From Anisus vortex (taxonomy: Eukaryota; Mollusca; Gastropoda; Planorbidae): a stretch of 64,000 nucleotides of DNA. The stretch lies in contig OX421494.1 in NCBI GenBank assembly GCA_949126835.1, forward strand, positions 19,145,038-19,209,037. The letters are read 5' to 3'. The position numbers were made by a program, and so were the translations under genes. Shown here piece by piece: positions 25,404-35,073 of this stretch (positions are counted from its first letter, which is position 1; every line of letters starts with the position of its first letter). The notes beneath the pieces are model-generated. The model was not told the DNA's origin, made no database searches, and saw only the letters and a program-made list of their open reading frames with translations.

Positions 25404-25819
25404 TGTAACAGTATAAAAACCTACATAATACAGGAGAAGGGGCTTGTAACCACAGATAAATGTAGGGCAGTAGTGCGTGACCAGCGGTTTGCGCACGGGA
25501 TCTGTAAAGGGGAGAGAAAGGTGGTGAAAGGACAGGATGTGCAGCGTGTGTGTAACAAGGGGAGTTCAGTGTCCAGTGTGATATGTGGAAAGTCGATGTT
25601 TTTGGTAGAGTTATGGCATTGCAAACGATTCTATAATGTTTTATGAAACGTGTATTGTGTAAGTTAATAAATTTACTTTTGCTGGAATACAGTGTTGAGA
25701 ATCATACTGTGAGTAGTGTACTGTTCTGTACAGTTTCGTGTTACATATAAAAAACGCCTACAAAGATAAAATAATAACAATTACACATGTGTAAAGTTAC
25801 AATGGTGTCAGAAGTTACA
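25404..25819 (+). repeat. 3' LTR of element I
   Basis: 416 bp, same ends as the 5' LTR. The last 18 bases repeat the primer-site core GGTGTCAGAAG, a hint that the LTR boundary moved outward by one short duplication. Confidence 0.93.
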
Positions 25820-26054
25820 GTAATGGGTACGTAAGGCACACAGCCACTAGTTAATTGGCAAAGGTCTTGAAATTAATTTTTTTTTAAAGACTCTATCTCC
25901 TCTGTTTTGTTCTAATTTAATTTAAGTCTGTTTGCTGACATTGACGATGGTATGGTGCTATCGTAGATTAATTTCGTATTTTATAAAGTCTGCGCAAGAT
26001 GTATTAGATGTGTGTCAGTGATATATAGGCGTTAAGCAAACTTTTGGTTGCAAA

Positions 26055-26390
26055 ATGACATCCATCAAATGACATCCATCAAATGACATCCATCAAATGA
26101 CACCCATCAAATGACATCCATCAAATGACATCCATCAAATGACATCCATCAAATGACATCCATCAAATTACATCCATCAAATGACATCCATCAAATGACA
26201 TCCATCAAATGACATCCATCAAATGACATCCATCAAATGACACCCATCAAATGACATCCATCAAATGACATCCATCAAATGACATCCATCAAATGACATC
26301 CATCAAATGACATCCATCAAATGACATCCATCAAATGACATCCATCAAATGACATCCATCAAATTACATCCATCAAATGACATCCATCAA
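26055..26390. repeat. 14-bp minisatellite (ATGACATCCATCAA)n
   Basis: About 24 almost perfect head-to-tail copies of a 14-bp unit with occasional CACC or TTAC variants. No spacers between copies. Confidence 0.97.
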
Positions 26391-26664
26391 TTTCTCTAGC
26401 TCTTTTGTTTTGGTAACAATTTTTTTATTGCATTTCCATTACCCTGTATAGTGGAACCTGCATTAGTTTTTTTTGTCGCCAAAGAGCAGCAAATTGAAAG
26501 TATAGGATAAAATAATATTATTTATTGATCCAAATAAATGGAAATTTGACTTGATTACATTAATTATGTCTTTCAGCATACCGGTACTTAAAACAATAGG
26601 ATTGTATTGCAGCAGTGAAACCGAAATGTTTTGGTAACAAAAATGGAACACAAAATTGACAAAC
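26391..26664. other. No gene seen
   Basis: AT-rich spacer. Confidence 0.4.
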
Positions 26665-26679
26665 TGCTAGCAACATACC

Positions 26680-27142
26680 TTGTAAAAAGTCTCAAAACCC
26701 GGACGAGCCGAAGCTCTTAAGCCGGGGCGTAACGCAATAGAAGTGAGTTATCAAAAAAACTCTTTCCGGGATCCAGCCACCGCACGGCACGCCGAAGGCG
26801 TGGCGTGCCATGTAAAAGGGAAGGATTCCGCAGGCCAGCGACCGTTCACTGCGGTTCCCCTAAGGATCATTATCGTGGTGGCTTTCCCGTATTTCTGCAT
26901 TGTCGCCCGGAAGCACAAATCCTGTACTATAGGCACAGGCATCCAGGCACCGGGCGGGTCGTGAGACGGGGTTGCAGCATCCATTGCTTCCTCCCCACCG
27001 AGACCCCGTGGCCTCTCGGCAGTGCATTGGATCTCGGACATGCTGCGGGGGCTGTCCGCCATGCGTTAGCTCGCCGGTGTTTTCAAAGAAAATTACTGGC
27101 GGTTTACACACTACGCCGCTTTGAGGCCCATGGGTACAGTAG
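26680..27142. mobile_element. Unclassified GC-rich retroposon with 15-bp TSD
   Basis: A 463-bp GC-rich insert between two perfect copies of TGCTAGCAACATACC (26665-26679 and 27143-27157), the length expected for target-primed reverse transcription. Strong hairpins lie at CCGGACGAGCCGAAG...CTTAAGCCGGGG (26700-26728) and GGCACGCCGAAGGCGTGGCG (26787-26808). A 103-codon minus-strand frame (27062-26751) covers much of it but has no recognised domain. No poly-A tail. Could be a SINE or a short 5'-truncated LINE. Confidence 0.6.
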
Positions 27143-27194
27143 TGCTAGCAACATACCAGTCACAAGCTTCCATTTAATATAGTGTTGTTTTTTT

Positions 27195-27370
27195 TTAACT
27201 TCTTTTCAGATCTTTTTAGGTTCGTAAAAACGCAAACAAATCTAGTTGGCCTATAGAAATTTTATGCAGCTTATTTTACCCATTAATTTAATTTCAGGGG
27301 AGGGGCGGTGAGGGATAAAATAATTGAAAAAGGGGGCGGTGAACCGAAAAAGATTGAGAACCTATGAATC
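27195..27370. repeat. hAT-related remnant, copy 1
   Basis: Shares blocks with 40385-40571: TTTTCAG(A/G)TCTTT, AAATTTTATGCAGC, GGGGCGGTGAGGGATAAAA, GATTGAGAACCTATG. Old dispersed repeat, likely the right end of a hAT-like element. Confidence 0.5.
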
Positions 27371-28019
27371 TAACACATATTTTAAAGAAAGTTTTTAATG
27401 TTCGTTAAAATTCGTTTTACTACATTTTTTGACCTTATAGTCTAACAGTGACCAGTGTTAATGTCTACGTATCAGCACATTAACTTACTAACTTAGTTTA
27501 AGCTTACGTCTGAGACAATAATATAGGTCTACGCATTTCTTAAAAATCAACGTGGATAAGTAATAAGAAAAATGTCTGCATTGGGAAGGCCACACGATGC
27601 CTTGGTGAAATATATGTTAACATAAGCTTCAGATATTTTCTTTAGCTTTACGATTAGCTTAAGGAAACGTCATACAGTGTTCATGTAGCGAGTTTGAAGA
27701 GCGAGTGGTGTAATTCACAGGAATTAGTTTTCTAATACAAGGCCTTTTCGAGTTTTGTTGCTAATTTTAACTATGGAAGTCCGTTACACTTTAAATGAGA
27801 ACCGACTCTATAGGCTAAACCAGTTTTTTAAAATTGTAGTGAATATTTGTTTTAACAAAATAATGTTGGATTAGTTGTAAGGTATGTAAAGAAACATTCA
27901 TTTTCCTAAATACATAAGACCCGATTATGTGATAAGACAAAAACTTAGCCAATATTTACTAATACACATTATTATCGTTCACTAAAACTCAAGCACATTA
28001 AAGGATAGGCCTATCTGTA
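27371..28019. other. No gene seen
   Basis: AT-rich sequence with no recognised element. Confidence 0.4.
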
Positions 28020-28155
28020 TAAAAAAATTGTATACGTGGTGTATGCATAGGCACATAAAAACTGTATACGTGGTGTATATATAGGCTAGAAAAAACTGTG
28101 TACGTGGTGTATACATAGGCTCATAAAACTGTATACGTTGTTTATACATAGGCCT
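28020..28155. repeat. About 40-bp tandem repeat, four copies
   Basis: Imperfect units containing ACTGTATACGTGGTGTATAC followed by ATAGGC. Confidence 0.8.
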
Positions 28156-28517
28156 ATGTCGAATTAATAAAATATGAATTTTGCGTGAAATGTAACAAAT
28201 TAAATAGTCAATTACATCTAATTGGATAAAAGATAATTAAAATATATATAGATATAGTAAATAATAAATGTATCCTACCTAAACATTTCCTGTTTTTAAT
28301 GTTCCTTTTCTTTAAAAAAAACAGAGATGAAGACTAAAAGTTATGGTAATCTCCCCACAACAGAAGTACATCGATTTGTTAAGGTATTCAGTTTTCAATA
28401 TTGAGGCAAGAGAAAATTTGCTATTTTATACATACATTTTTCAAATATTTGTTGTTTCTGTCTTGTTTTGTAAAGATCGAAACAGAATAAGATCTATCTA
28501 TCTATCTCTCTCTCTCT

Positions 28518-29119
28518 ATTGTCACGTGCGAAATCAGCTACTGACGTTAGATGATATTTTTAGTAATGTATTATTATATATTATTTTGATTCATATCCAT
28601 CTTGGATCTCACAAGGTTGTATAAGAATTTATATTGATGTTATTGAATTAGATTTGATGTTTATTTGACTCGTCGCGATATGAATCTTTTGTGTATAAAG
28701 TGATTTAGATAAACTGTACCTTAATATATAGGAAATCCACAATCCTGTTTGAAATTGAACACAATTTTATTCCAACAAGTTGAGATGATAAAATATAACA
28801 ATACCACAGAATACATGTACCAGTATTATATAATGAAACTTAATCAGTTGAGATTCTTCTATAATGAGTTAAGCCGTAATCCTATCTTTAAGAAAGTGGT
28901 CAAAAACAGTCCTCACACATTAGCGCCCAAACTAGAACTAAAACTAAACGGTATTCCACCCTCGTGCATATGACGTATTTTATAGCTATGACGTAGTGTC
29001 TAGACATAACATGTTTTATTCCTAACACGGAAACATTTTGGGTTTAAGATTATTTCATTTTAACTTTAGTTAATAATAACAGAACCAATATAATATGGAA
29101 ATAAAATCTACTCGTAACA
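28518..29119 (-). repeat. 3' LTR of element II
   Basis: 602 bp; nearly identical to the 5' LTR. Flank CTAT (28514-28517) matches 35674-35677. Confidence 0.95.
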
Positions 29120-29133
29120 CTCGCCCCCCCTTA
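29120..29133 (-). promoter_or_regulatory. Polypurine tract of element II
   Basis: Minus strand AAGGGGGGGCGAG abutting the TGTTAC of the 3' LTR. Confidence 0.75.
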
Positions 29134-29978
29134 AGACACAAAGGAATTACAGACAGCGTTAAGTATGGAATTCTTTGTAGAGTACCCATAAAATGAACCG
29201 AATTCCCAAACTATTCGTAAGATTTAATTGACTATTGGACAATCTTTTTAAGATTAAAATGAACCATATATTACATATTCCCTTAATAACAAAGTCGCTA
29301 TTATGGAATCCCTTATCACATTATTCTATCAATGATTATTAATTAAACATTTATTTATCAATTAATATTTACAATTATGATTATTGTGTACAACGTTGAC
29401 CATAAAACTATTACCACCAATAACCAATTCCCATAGAATTGATATGAATTACCCAAATAAGTGGAACTGATTAATAATTGATAGATAATTCTTTAGAAAA
29501 TTTAATTTATTTATAACCGATCACTGTATCATTAACTAATGATTTTCAGTTATTATATTATTATTATGATGTCTCAATTATGACATCAAGAATATTTTTA
29601 AAAAAATGTTATAATCTCAGCTGATTTAGCTTTTACATAGCATAAAATAAGACATCCAAATTATAGCATGACGACATAGAAACAAACAATTTGCAAAACA
29701 CATCAATAATCATTTGAACAAACACATGTGTGGATGTATTCAAGTTAAATACCGGTGTGTGCGCAATTGATGTATGCAATAGTTACCTTTTACCTTACAA
29801 CGTATGATTGTTTCTAGTAGAATTTGAAGTTTTGTTCTGTAATGTTTCATATTGTAATATTTCAAAACATAGTTTATTTATTGTCATATTTACAATAATA
29901 TAAATGTTAATCAATACAATGAATGACATAAAAGAAAACAATTAATGAGAAACTGACTTTCATCTTCTGGTTTACCAG
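29134..29978 (-). other. 3' untranslated region of element II
   Basis: About 850 bp, very AT-rich, no coding signal on either strand. Confidence 0.6.
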
Positions 29979-31169
29979 TTACATGCGCGACAACGTGTCA
30001 GCAACCACATTTTGTTTACCTGGTAAATATACCACATTTAAATTATATGCTTGGAGAAATAAGCTCCAGCGAATAATTCTTTGGTTCCGTTTAACCCTGG
30101 AAAGGAAAACTAAAGGGTTATGATCAGTTAAAATATCAATTGGATATGGAGAACCATTGATATAAAAATCAAAATGTTTCAATGCCAGGATTAATCCTAA
30201 AAGTTCCTTTTCTATCACACTATAGTTTCTTTGATGCTTATCAAATTTTTGAGAGTAAAAACTAATCGGGTGTTCCAGTGAATCATCACCCTTCTGAGAA
30301 ATGACCGCTCCCATCCCTGTATCACACGCGTCAACGGTAATTTTAAAGGGTTTACTGTAATTGGGTGTTACTAATACAGGTGCCTCAGAAAGAACATCTT
30401 TTAATTTATCAAAGGCCTGGTGGCATTCATTAGACCATTTGAAAGTGCAATTCTTCTTTAATAGATTTGTTAATGGACATGCAATGGTTGAGAAATTTTG
30501 ACAGAACCGACGGTAGCACCCCGCCATCCCGAGAAAACTACGGAGTTGTTTACAGGTTTCAGGAACAGGGAACTCACGAATAGCCTTAACCTTTGCATTT
30601 AATGGTTTTACCAAACCATTTCCCACTATGTGACCTAGATACTCGATGGTTGCATGGCAGAACTGACTCTTAGTCAAGTTTATGGTGAGATTAGCATGAG
30701 TCAATTTCGTAAATAACAAATGTAGTTGATCTAAATGAGATTTAAAATCGTCACTAAAAACAACAATATCATCGAGGTATGCGTGACATTTAGGAATGTC
30801 CTGAGTAATGGTATTTATTAACCGTTGAAAAGTAGAGGGTGCATTAACCATACCAAAGGGCATGACCTTAAATTTGTACAGTCCGTCAGGGGTTACAAAC
30901 GATGATATCTCCTGAGCCCTCTCAGTCAGTGGAATCTGAAAATACGCCGTCAATAGGTCAATTTTCGTCACAAACTTAGCATTACTCACTTGATCTATTA
31001 GATCGTCGATTCTTGGTATTGGATAGGAATCAGTTTTTGTCACTTTGTTTACCTTACGGTAGTCCACACAAAACCTCATGGATCCATCGGCTTTAGGTAC
31101 CAATACGCAAGGGGAAGACCAGTCACTACTACTAGGTGTAATAATGTCATTGTCAAGCATGTAGCGAAC
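29979..31169 (-). CDS. pol part 2 of element II: reverse transcriptase and RNase H
   Basis: Same frame as part 1 after a single TAG; open to 29979. RT blocks: MRFCVDYRKVNKVT, IDLLTAYFQIPL, MPFGMVNAPSTF, AYLDDIVVFSDD (YLDD active site about residue 128 from the first Met), FLGMAGCYRRF. Complete RNase H with D-E-D-D residues: ITVDACDTG, YSVIEKELLGL, ILTDHNPL, NVVADTLSR. No chromodomain and no env-like ORF follow. Confidence 0.93.
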   Translation of the reverse strand, partial: VRYMLDNDIITPSSSDWSSPCVLVPKADGSMRFCVDYRKVNKVTKTDSYPIPRIDDLIDQVSNAKFVTKIDLLTAYFQIPLTERAQEISSFVTPDGLYKFKVMPFGMVNAPSTFQRLINTITQDIPKCHAYLDDIVVFSDDFKSHLDQLHLLFTKLTHANLTINLTKSQFCHATIEYLGHIVGNGLVKPLNAKVKAIREFPVPETCKQLRSFLGMAGCYRRFCQNFSTIACPLTNLLKKNCTFKWSNECHQAFDKLKDVLSEAPVLVTPNYSKPFKITVDACDTGMGAVISQKGDDSLEHPISFYSQKFDKHQRNYSVIEKELLGLILALKHFDFYINGSPYPIDILTDHNPLVFLSRVKRNQRIIRWSLFLQAYNLNVVYLPGKQNVVADTLSRM

Positions 31170-33764
31170 CTATTTACGGATGCATTCTAACTGGATAGGA
31201 TTTGACCTGTATGGATGTTGTTTAATAGCTTTAGTATTTTCATTTAAAATAACATCATGCTTAACTACACTAGTTCTACTAGGTACATCTCCAAATAAAT
31301 GGATATTTTCATTAATTAGACCTTTGATAGCGGATTGTTCGCAATCAGGTAAATGTGCCAATTTTTCATTTAAGTTTTTCAGAGCCTTTGTATTTTGCAG
31401 TTTGCTTTCTGCCACTTCACGCTCAATTTCGGGTGAATTATTCCCGACTTTAATAACAGTGTTTACCGAGGCAACAACTTTTTGTTCTTCTCTGGTAATG
31501 TATGGTTTCAACATATTGATATGGCACACTCGTTGCGATTTCCGTCTATCAGGGGTCTTTACAAGATAGTTAACCTCACTAAGCTTAGCCATAACCTCGT
31601 AGGGTCCTGTAAACTTGGCACTCAGGGGTTGACCAGACAGTGGCGTCAGCATGAGAACTTTATCACCAGGTTGGAAGATACGGGTTCTTGCGTTGACGTC
31701 ATAATAGACTTTCATCTTGTCTTGTGCCTGCAAAAGATTAGATCTGACAACTTTTAATGCATTATACAGTCTATTTTTAAAATTTTCCACGTATGTCAGT
31801 AGACCAGTGTCTTCAGTGGATGACAACCATGTCTTATGTAACAGCTTTAGTGGTCCACGAACTGTGTGTCCGAATACCAGTTCAAAGGGACTGAAACCAA
31901 GAGATTCTTGTACAGCCTCTCTGGTTGCGAAGAGTGCGAAGGGAATACCACGATCCCAGTCGTCGTTATGCTCGAAACAGAAAGTACGGAGCATATTCTT
32001 CAATGTTTGGTGGTATCGTTCCAGTGCGCCTTGACTCTGTGGATGATATGCACTCGATACTGCATGACGAATACCCAGCCGTTCTAAGACTTGGCGAAAT
32101 AACTTCGATGTGAAATTTGAACCTTGATCTGACTGCACGGTTTTCGGAAGACCATATCGGGTGAAGAATCCGATAAGTGCATCAGATATTTTGTCGGCAT
32201 TGATGCTACGTAGAGGAATAGCCTCTGGAAATCTCGTTGCCGAACACATTATAGTGAACAGATACTGGTGGCCAGCCTTAGTTTTAGGCAACGGACCGAC
32301 GCAGTCTATAATGATGTGACTGAAGGGTTCTGAGAATGCTGGTATGGGTCGTAGAGGAGCTACCGGAATGGTCTGATTCAGTTTGCCGACCATCTGGCAG
32401 ACATGACATGATCTGCAAAACGATGTGACGTCACGACGTAGGCCAGGCCAGAAGAAATATGGAAGAATCCTGTCGAAGGTTTTCTGTATCCCTAGGTGAC
32501 CAGCATACGGTGAATCATGGGCCATATGTAGTATGTCCTTGCGGTATACATTGGGTACCACGATTTGATGTACTTCGCTGCATGTTTCATCGTCGTTTTC
32601 TTTCCCTCTCCATTTCCTCATCAACAACTCGTCCCTCAGGTAATAACCTGCGGCCATTGTTTCTAACTCTCCTTCATTCTTTGCTTCCTCTTTTAGCTTC
32701 CCAATCTCTGGATCTTTGCCTTGAGCAAGAATGAGTAGTTGTCTAGGCGACAAATTATTTTGATCAGTATGACTTGAGTGACCACCTAGAACATCCGCCA
32801 TGAAGGTTGCTTGTAAGTCAATCTCTGGTGTTGGTTCTGGTTTCTTTGTCGATTCATTAGTCATCTGCTGTTTCTCCATAGCTCTGGTGATAACGCATAC
32901 TGAATTTTCAGTATTCCTACACTGAACAGAGTCTTTGGTTTCTTTAAGTACAGGATGTACCTGATTCTTGGCAATGTCACTTCCTAAAAGTAATGAAATG
33001 CCTCTGTAGGGAAATTTCTTCACTATCCCAACAATAACAGATCCAGTGAAGTAATTACTCTTCAACTGTATACGATGTAACGGTGCCGTGAGTGTTCCAG
33101 CCATAGTACTGATTAAGGCATACTGGCCTGTATGAGTCAATTTCGACGTTGGTACAGTATTCTTCAACAGTAGAGATATATCAGCACCGGAGTCACGTAG
33201 AATTTTAATCTTCCGTTCTCTAGCTTGATTATCTATAGGTGACACATAGCCCTCGCTAACATCCGATAGCATGCACTCGGGTAGTTCTCTGCCTACTGAG
33301 TTTCTTGCTACACTACTGCCTCCATAAGTAAACGTTTTATTTACTGATTGTTCATCTGTCACACTCCCTTTGGAGTTGAAACTAGAATGTTCAATAGCCT
33401 CGGTCTTCATTTCAAAGACTTTTTCCGACTTTGAGCAACTTGGACATGCGTGTTTCGCCATCTCCTCATGACTAACATCAAATGTCTTTCTATCAGCTTT
33501 AATTCTTTTGTGGGCAGTTTTATTTATGTGAGTTTCAGTTTGTACGGCGATGTGTGATAAAACCACGTTGTTCTTGTTTTTAATGGGTCTTTTCTCTTTA
33601 TGTAGACTCCAACAATTCTCTTTTATATGTCCATCTTTCTTACAGAATGTACAGGTAATTCTCTTTTGTACAAAACTTGAATTCTCTTGTTTATCGGCTT
33701 TTTGTTTACTTTTATCCTCTGTCGATCTTAACTTCCTCTCTGTATTACTGTTTTGAGTCCTCAA
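31170..33764 (-). CDS. pol part 1 of element II: zinc knuckle, protease, integrase
   Basis: 864 codons, +1 frame relative to gag. CCHC knuckle CTFCKKDGHIKENC (residues 38-51); aspartic protease ILRDSGADISLLL (about 186-198); integrase zinc finger HDSPYAGHLG...CRSCHVC (about 430-470); DDE core IIDCVGP, VQSDQGSNF and GALERYHQ; then PFELVFGHTV, the GPY module KFTGPYEVMAKL, and CHINMLKPY. The C-terminal 60 residues already are the N-terminal lead-in of reverse transcriptase (HDVILNE, HPYRSNP). It ends at TAG 31172-31170, directly in frame with part 2. Confidence 0.93.
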   Translation of the reverse strand: MRTQNSNTERKLRSTEDKSKQKADKQENSSFVQKRITCTFCKKDGHIKENCWSLHKEKRPIKNKNNVVLSHIAVQTETHINKTAHKRIKADRKTFDVSHEEMAKHACPSCSKSEKVFEMKTEAIEHSSFNSKGSVTDEQSVNKTFTYGGSSVARNSVGRELPECMLSDVSEGYVSPIDNQARERKIKILRDSGADISLLLKNTVPTSKLTHTGQYALISTMAGTLTAPLHRIQLKSNYFTGSVIVGIVKKFPYRGISLLLGSDIAKNQVHPVLKETKDSVQCRNTENSVCVITRAMEKQQMTNESTKKPEPTPEIDLQATFMADVLGGHSSHTDQNNLSPRQLLILAQGKDPEIGKLKEEAKNEGELETMAAGYYLRDELLMRKWRGKENDDETCSEVHQIVVPNVYRKDILHMAHDSPYAGHLGIQKTFDRILPYFFWPGLRRDVTSFCRSCHVCQMVGKLNQTIPVAPLRPIPAFSEPFSHIIIDCVGPLPKTKAGHQYLFTIMCSATRFPEAIPLRSINADKISDALIGFFTRYGLPKTVQSDQGSNFTSKLFRQVLERLGIRHAVSSAYHPQSQGALERYHQTLKNMLRTFCFEHNDDWDRGIPFALFATREAVQESLGFSPFELVFGHTVRGPLKLLHKTWLSSTEDTGLLTYVENFKNRLYNALKVVRSNLLQAQDKMKVYYDVNARTRIFQPGDKVLMLTPLSGQPLSAKFTGPYEVMAKLSEVNYLVKTPDRRKSQRVCHINMLKPYITREEQKVVASVNTVIKVGNNSPEIEREVAESKLQNTKALKNLNEKLAHLPDCEQSAIKGLINENIHLFGDVPSRTSVVKHDVILNENTKAIKQHPYRSNPIQLECIRK

Positions 33765-33774
33765 ACTTGTTCTG

Positions 33775-34794
33775 TCATTTTAAAAAATAATGGCTATGCG
33801 GGTGAATAATGACGTATTCATCGGCTTTAACTGCTGCTTGTTCTGCTATTTCAATACCACGATCAGCCAAATGAACTTTTATATCAGTGCGAATCTTCTC
33901 AGTAAAATCCTCCATCAGTATTAGATTATATAGTTTCTCATAATCTTTATTCACATTCTTAGAACGTAACCATCGATCAAAATACTTTTTCTTTAATCTC
34001 AGGAAGTCAACATGTGAAACTTCTGGTTCCTTCTTGTACTCACGATATAACTTTCGATACTTTTCTGGAGTTAGAACATAACTCAATAGTACTCTGCTCT
34101 TTATTAGTTCATAATCATTGCATTTCTCTGGAGTCAAATTCAATACAACATCTAGAGCCTTGCCTTTTGTTAGAGCTGAACGTAAAAGTACTGCTTTCTT
34201 ATCTTCCGGAAATTTATAATCGATCGAGTTTCTATCAAAGACCATAAAGAACTCATCAATGTCCATGTTCTCCATGCTTGGAACATGCTTTTTAAACTTA
34301 TATAGTTCCACATTATTTGTTTCCTGAATCGTATGAGTTGACGAACGAGACTTTGCCAATTCAATCCTTTCATTACTAGCGATTCTCTCTTTTTCCAATT
34401 CTTTCTCTTTCAATTGTACTTCTATTCTTTTACCTTCCAATTGTACTTGAATTTCTAACTTCCTCATTTCTAACTGGAATTTCATGTCTGCACTTAGTTC
34501 ATTTCCATTCATTTTAAATTCATGGTTATCTATGTCTGTTTTCAGGGTTTCTGATACATTGAAAACCACTGATTCTTCACTATTCATAGTATTTTCTTCA
34601 AGCATTCTACCATGTCTTTTCAAACAGTCCTTAATATCTTGAATCAATTTACTCCTTACTGGTGTAACTTCAGTAATGTCTATCCCCAGAGAGTTTGCCA
34701 TCTCTTTTAACTGGGTTAGTGACATGCTAGTTAACTGTTCTGACGTGATAGCAAAAATATTCAATTGCTCCAACGTAAGATTAGCTTCCGCCAT
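33775..34794 (-). CDS. gag of element II (SAP-like N-terminus, SCAN-like capsid)
   Basis: 339 codons from ATG at 34794 to TGA at 33777-33775. Residues about 22-58 (SLTQLKEMANSLGID..., SKLIQDI) look like a SAP-type helix pair. About 115-175 is a charged coiled coil (EVQLKEKELEKERIA). About 235-330 is SCAN-like: LTPEKYRKLYREY, FLRLKKKYFDRWL, YNLILMEDFTEKI, AEQAAVKADEY. The zinc knuckle that normally ends gag is not in this frame; it begins the next ORF. Confidence 0.88.
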   Translation of the reverse strand: MAEANLTLEQLNIFAITSEQLTSMSLTQLKEMANSLGIDITEVTPVRSKLIQDIKDCLKRHGRMLEENTMNSEESVVFNVSETLKTDIDNHEFKMNGNELSADMKFQLEMRKLEIQVQLEGKRIEVQLKEKELEKERIASNERIELAKSRSSTHTIQETNNVELYKFKKHVPSMENMDIDEFFMVFDRNSIDYKFPEDKKAVLLRSALTKGKALDVVLNLTPEKCNDYELIKSRVLLSYVLTPEKYRKLYREYKKEPEVSHVDFLRLKKKYFDRWLRSKNVNKDYEKLYNLILMEDFTEKIRTDIKVHLADRGIEIAEQAAVKADEYVIIHPHSHYFLK

Positions 34795-35049
34795 GTTTTA
34801 TATTAATAACGTAAATAGAAGATAAAAAATTTCAACTTTACCTTTCATAAAGTCCTTTGAAATATTTTTACACCACTTAATATTTGTAGAAGATAAATTT
34901 TAAGATGATTGTGTACAAAGCTGAAAACAGTATGTCCGAACACAGACAGTGCCTCCCACGTAGACAGAATTTGAATAAATATTTGTTGTAAATCGTTTTC
35001 ACTAAAACAGTTGTATATTCTTAATTTCTTATACATACAAACTTTAGAT
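34795..35049 (-). other. Leader of element II
   Basis: About 255 bp between primer site and gag ATG; AT-rich, no ORF of interest. Much shorter than the leader of element I. Confidence 0.6.
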
Positions 35050-35067
35050 CCAGGACTTGAGCCCCCA
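35050..35067 (-). promoter_or_regulatory. Primer binding site of element II
   Basis: Minus strand TGGGGGCTCAAGTCC lies six bases inside the 5' LTR. The first nine bases match the 3' end of Pro-tRNA as used by other retroelements; the match beyond that is weaker. Confidence 0.6.
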
Positions 35068-35073
35068 ATCTTT

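Larger units (their letters stand above)
18548..25819 (+). mobile_element. LTR retrotransposon I (Gypsy, Gmr1-like, INT before RT), inactive
   Basis: 7.27-kb element bounded by two LTRs (18548-18964, 25404-25819), both starting TGTAAC and ending GTTACA, with target duplication GTAAT (18543-18547 and 25820-25824). Internal order: tRNA-type primer site, 2-kb leader, gag with zinc knuckle, DSG protease, HHCC/DDE integrase, GPY module, YVDD reverse transcriptase, partial RNase H, purine tract. The LTRs differ at about ten positions by eye. Several in-frame stops and two frameshifts (both at poly-A runs) make it inactive as read. Confidence 0.93.

Noticed and set aside
26055..26390. CRISPR-like regular repeats
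   Set aside because: The 14-bp units are directly adjacent with no spacers, in a eukaryotic context.
28749..28973. Conserved 74-residue ORF, repeated at 35303-35527
   Set aside because: Lies in the two LTRs of element II, antisense to its genes.
33770..33790. Slippery TTTAAAA heptamer as a -1 frameshift site in element II
   Set aside because: A -1 shift leads quickly to TGA; pol is in the +1 frame.
31180..34247. Plus-strand ORFs over element II
   Set aside because: Antisense shadows of gag and pol without recognisable domains.
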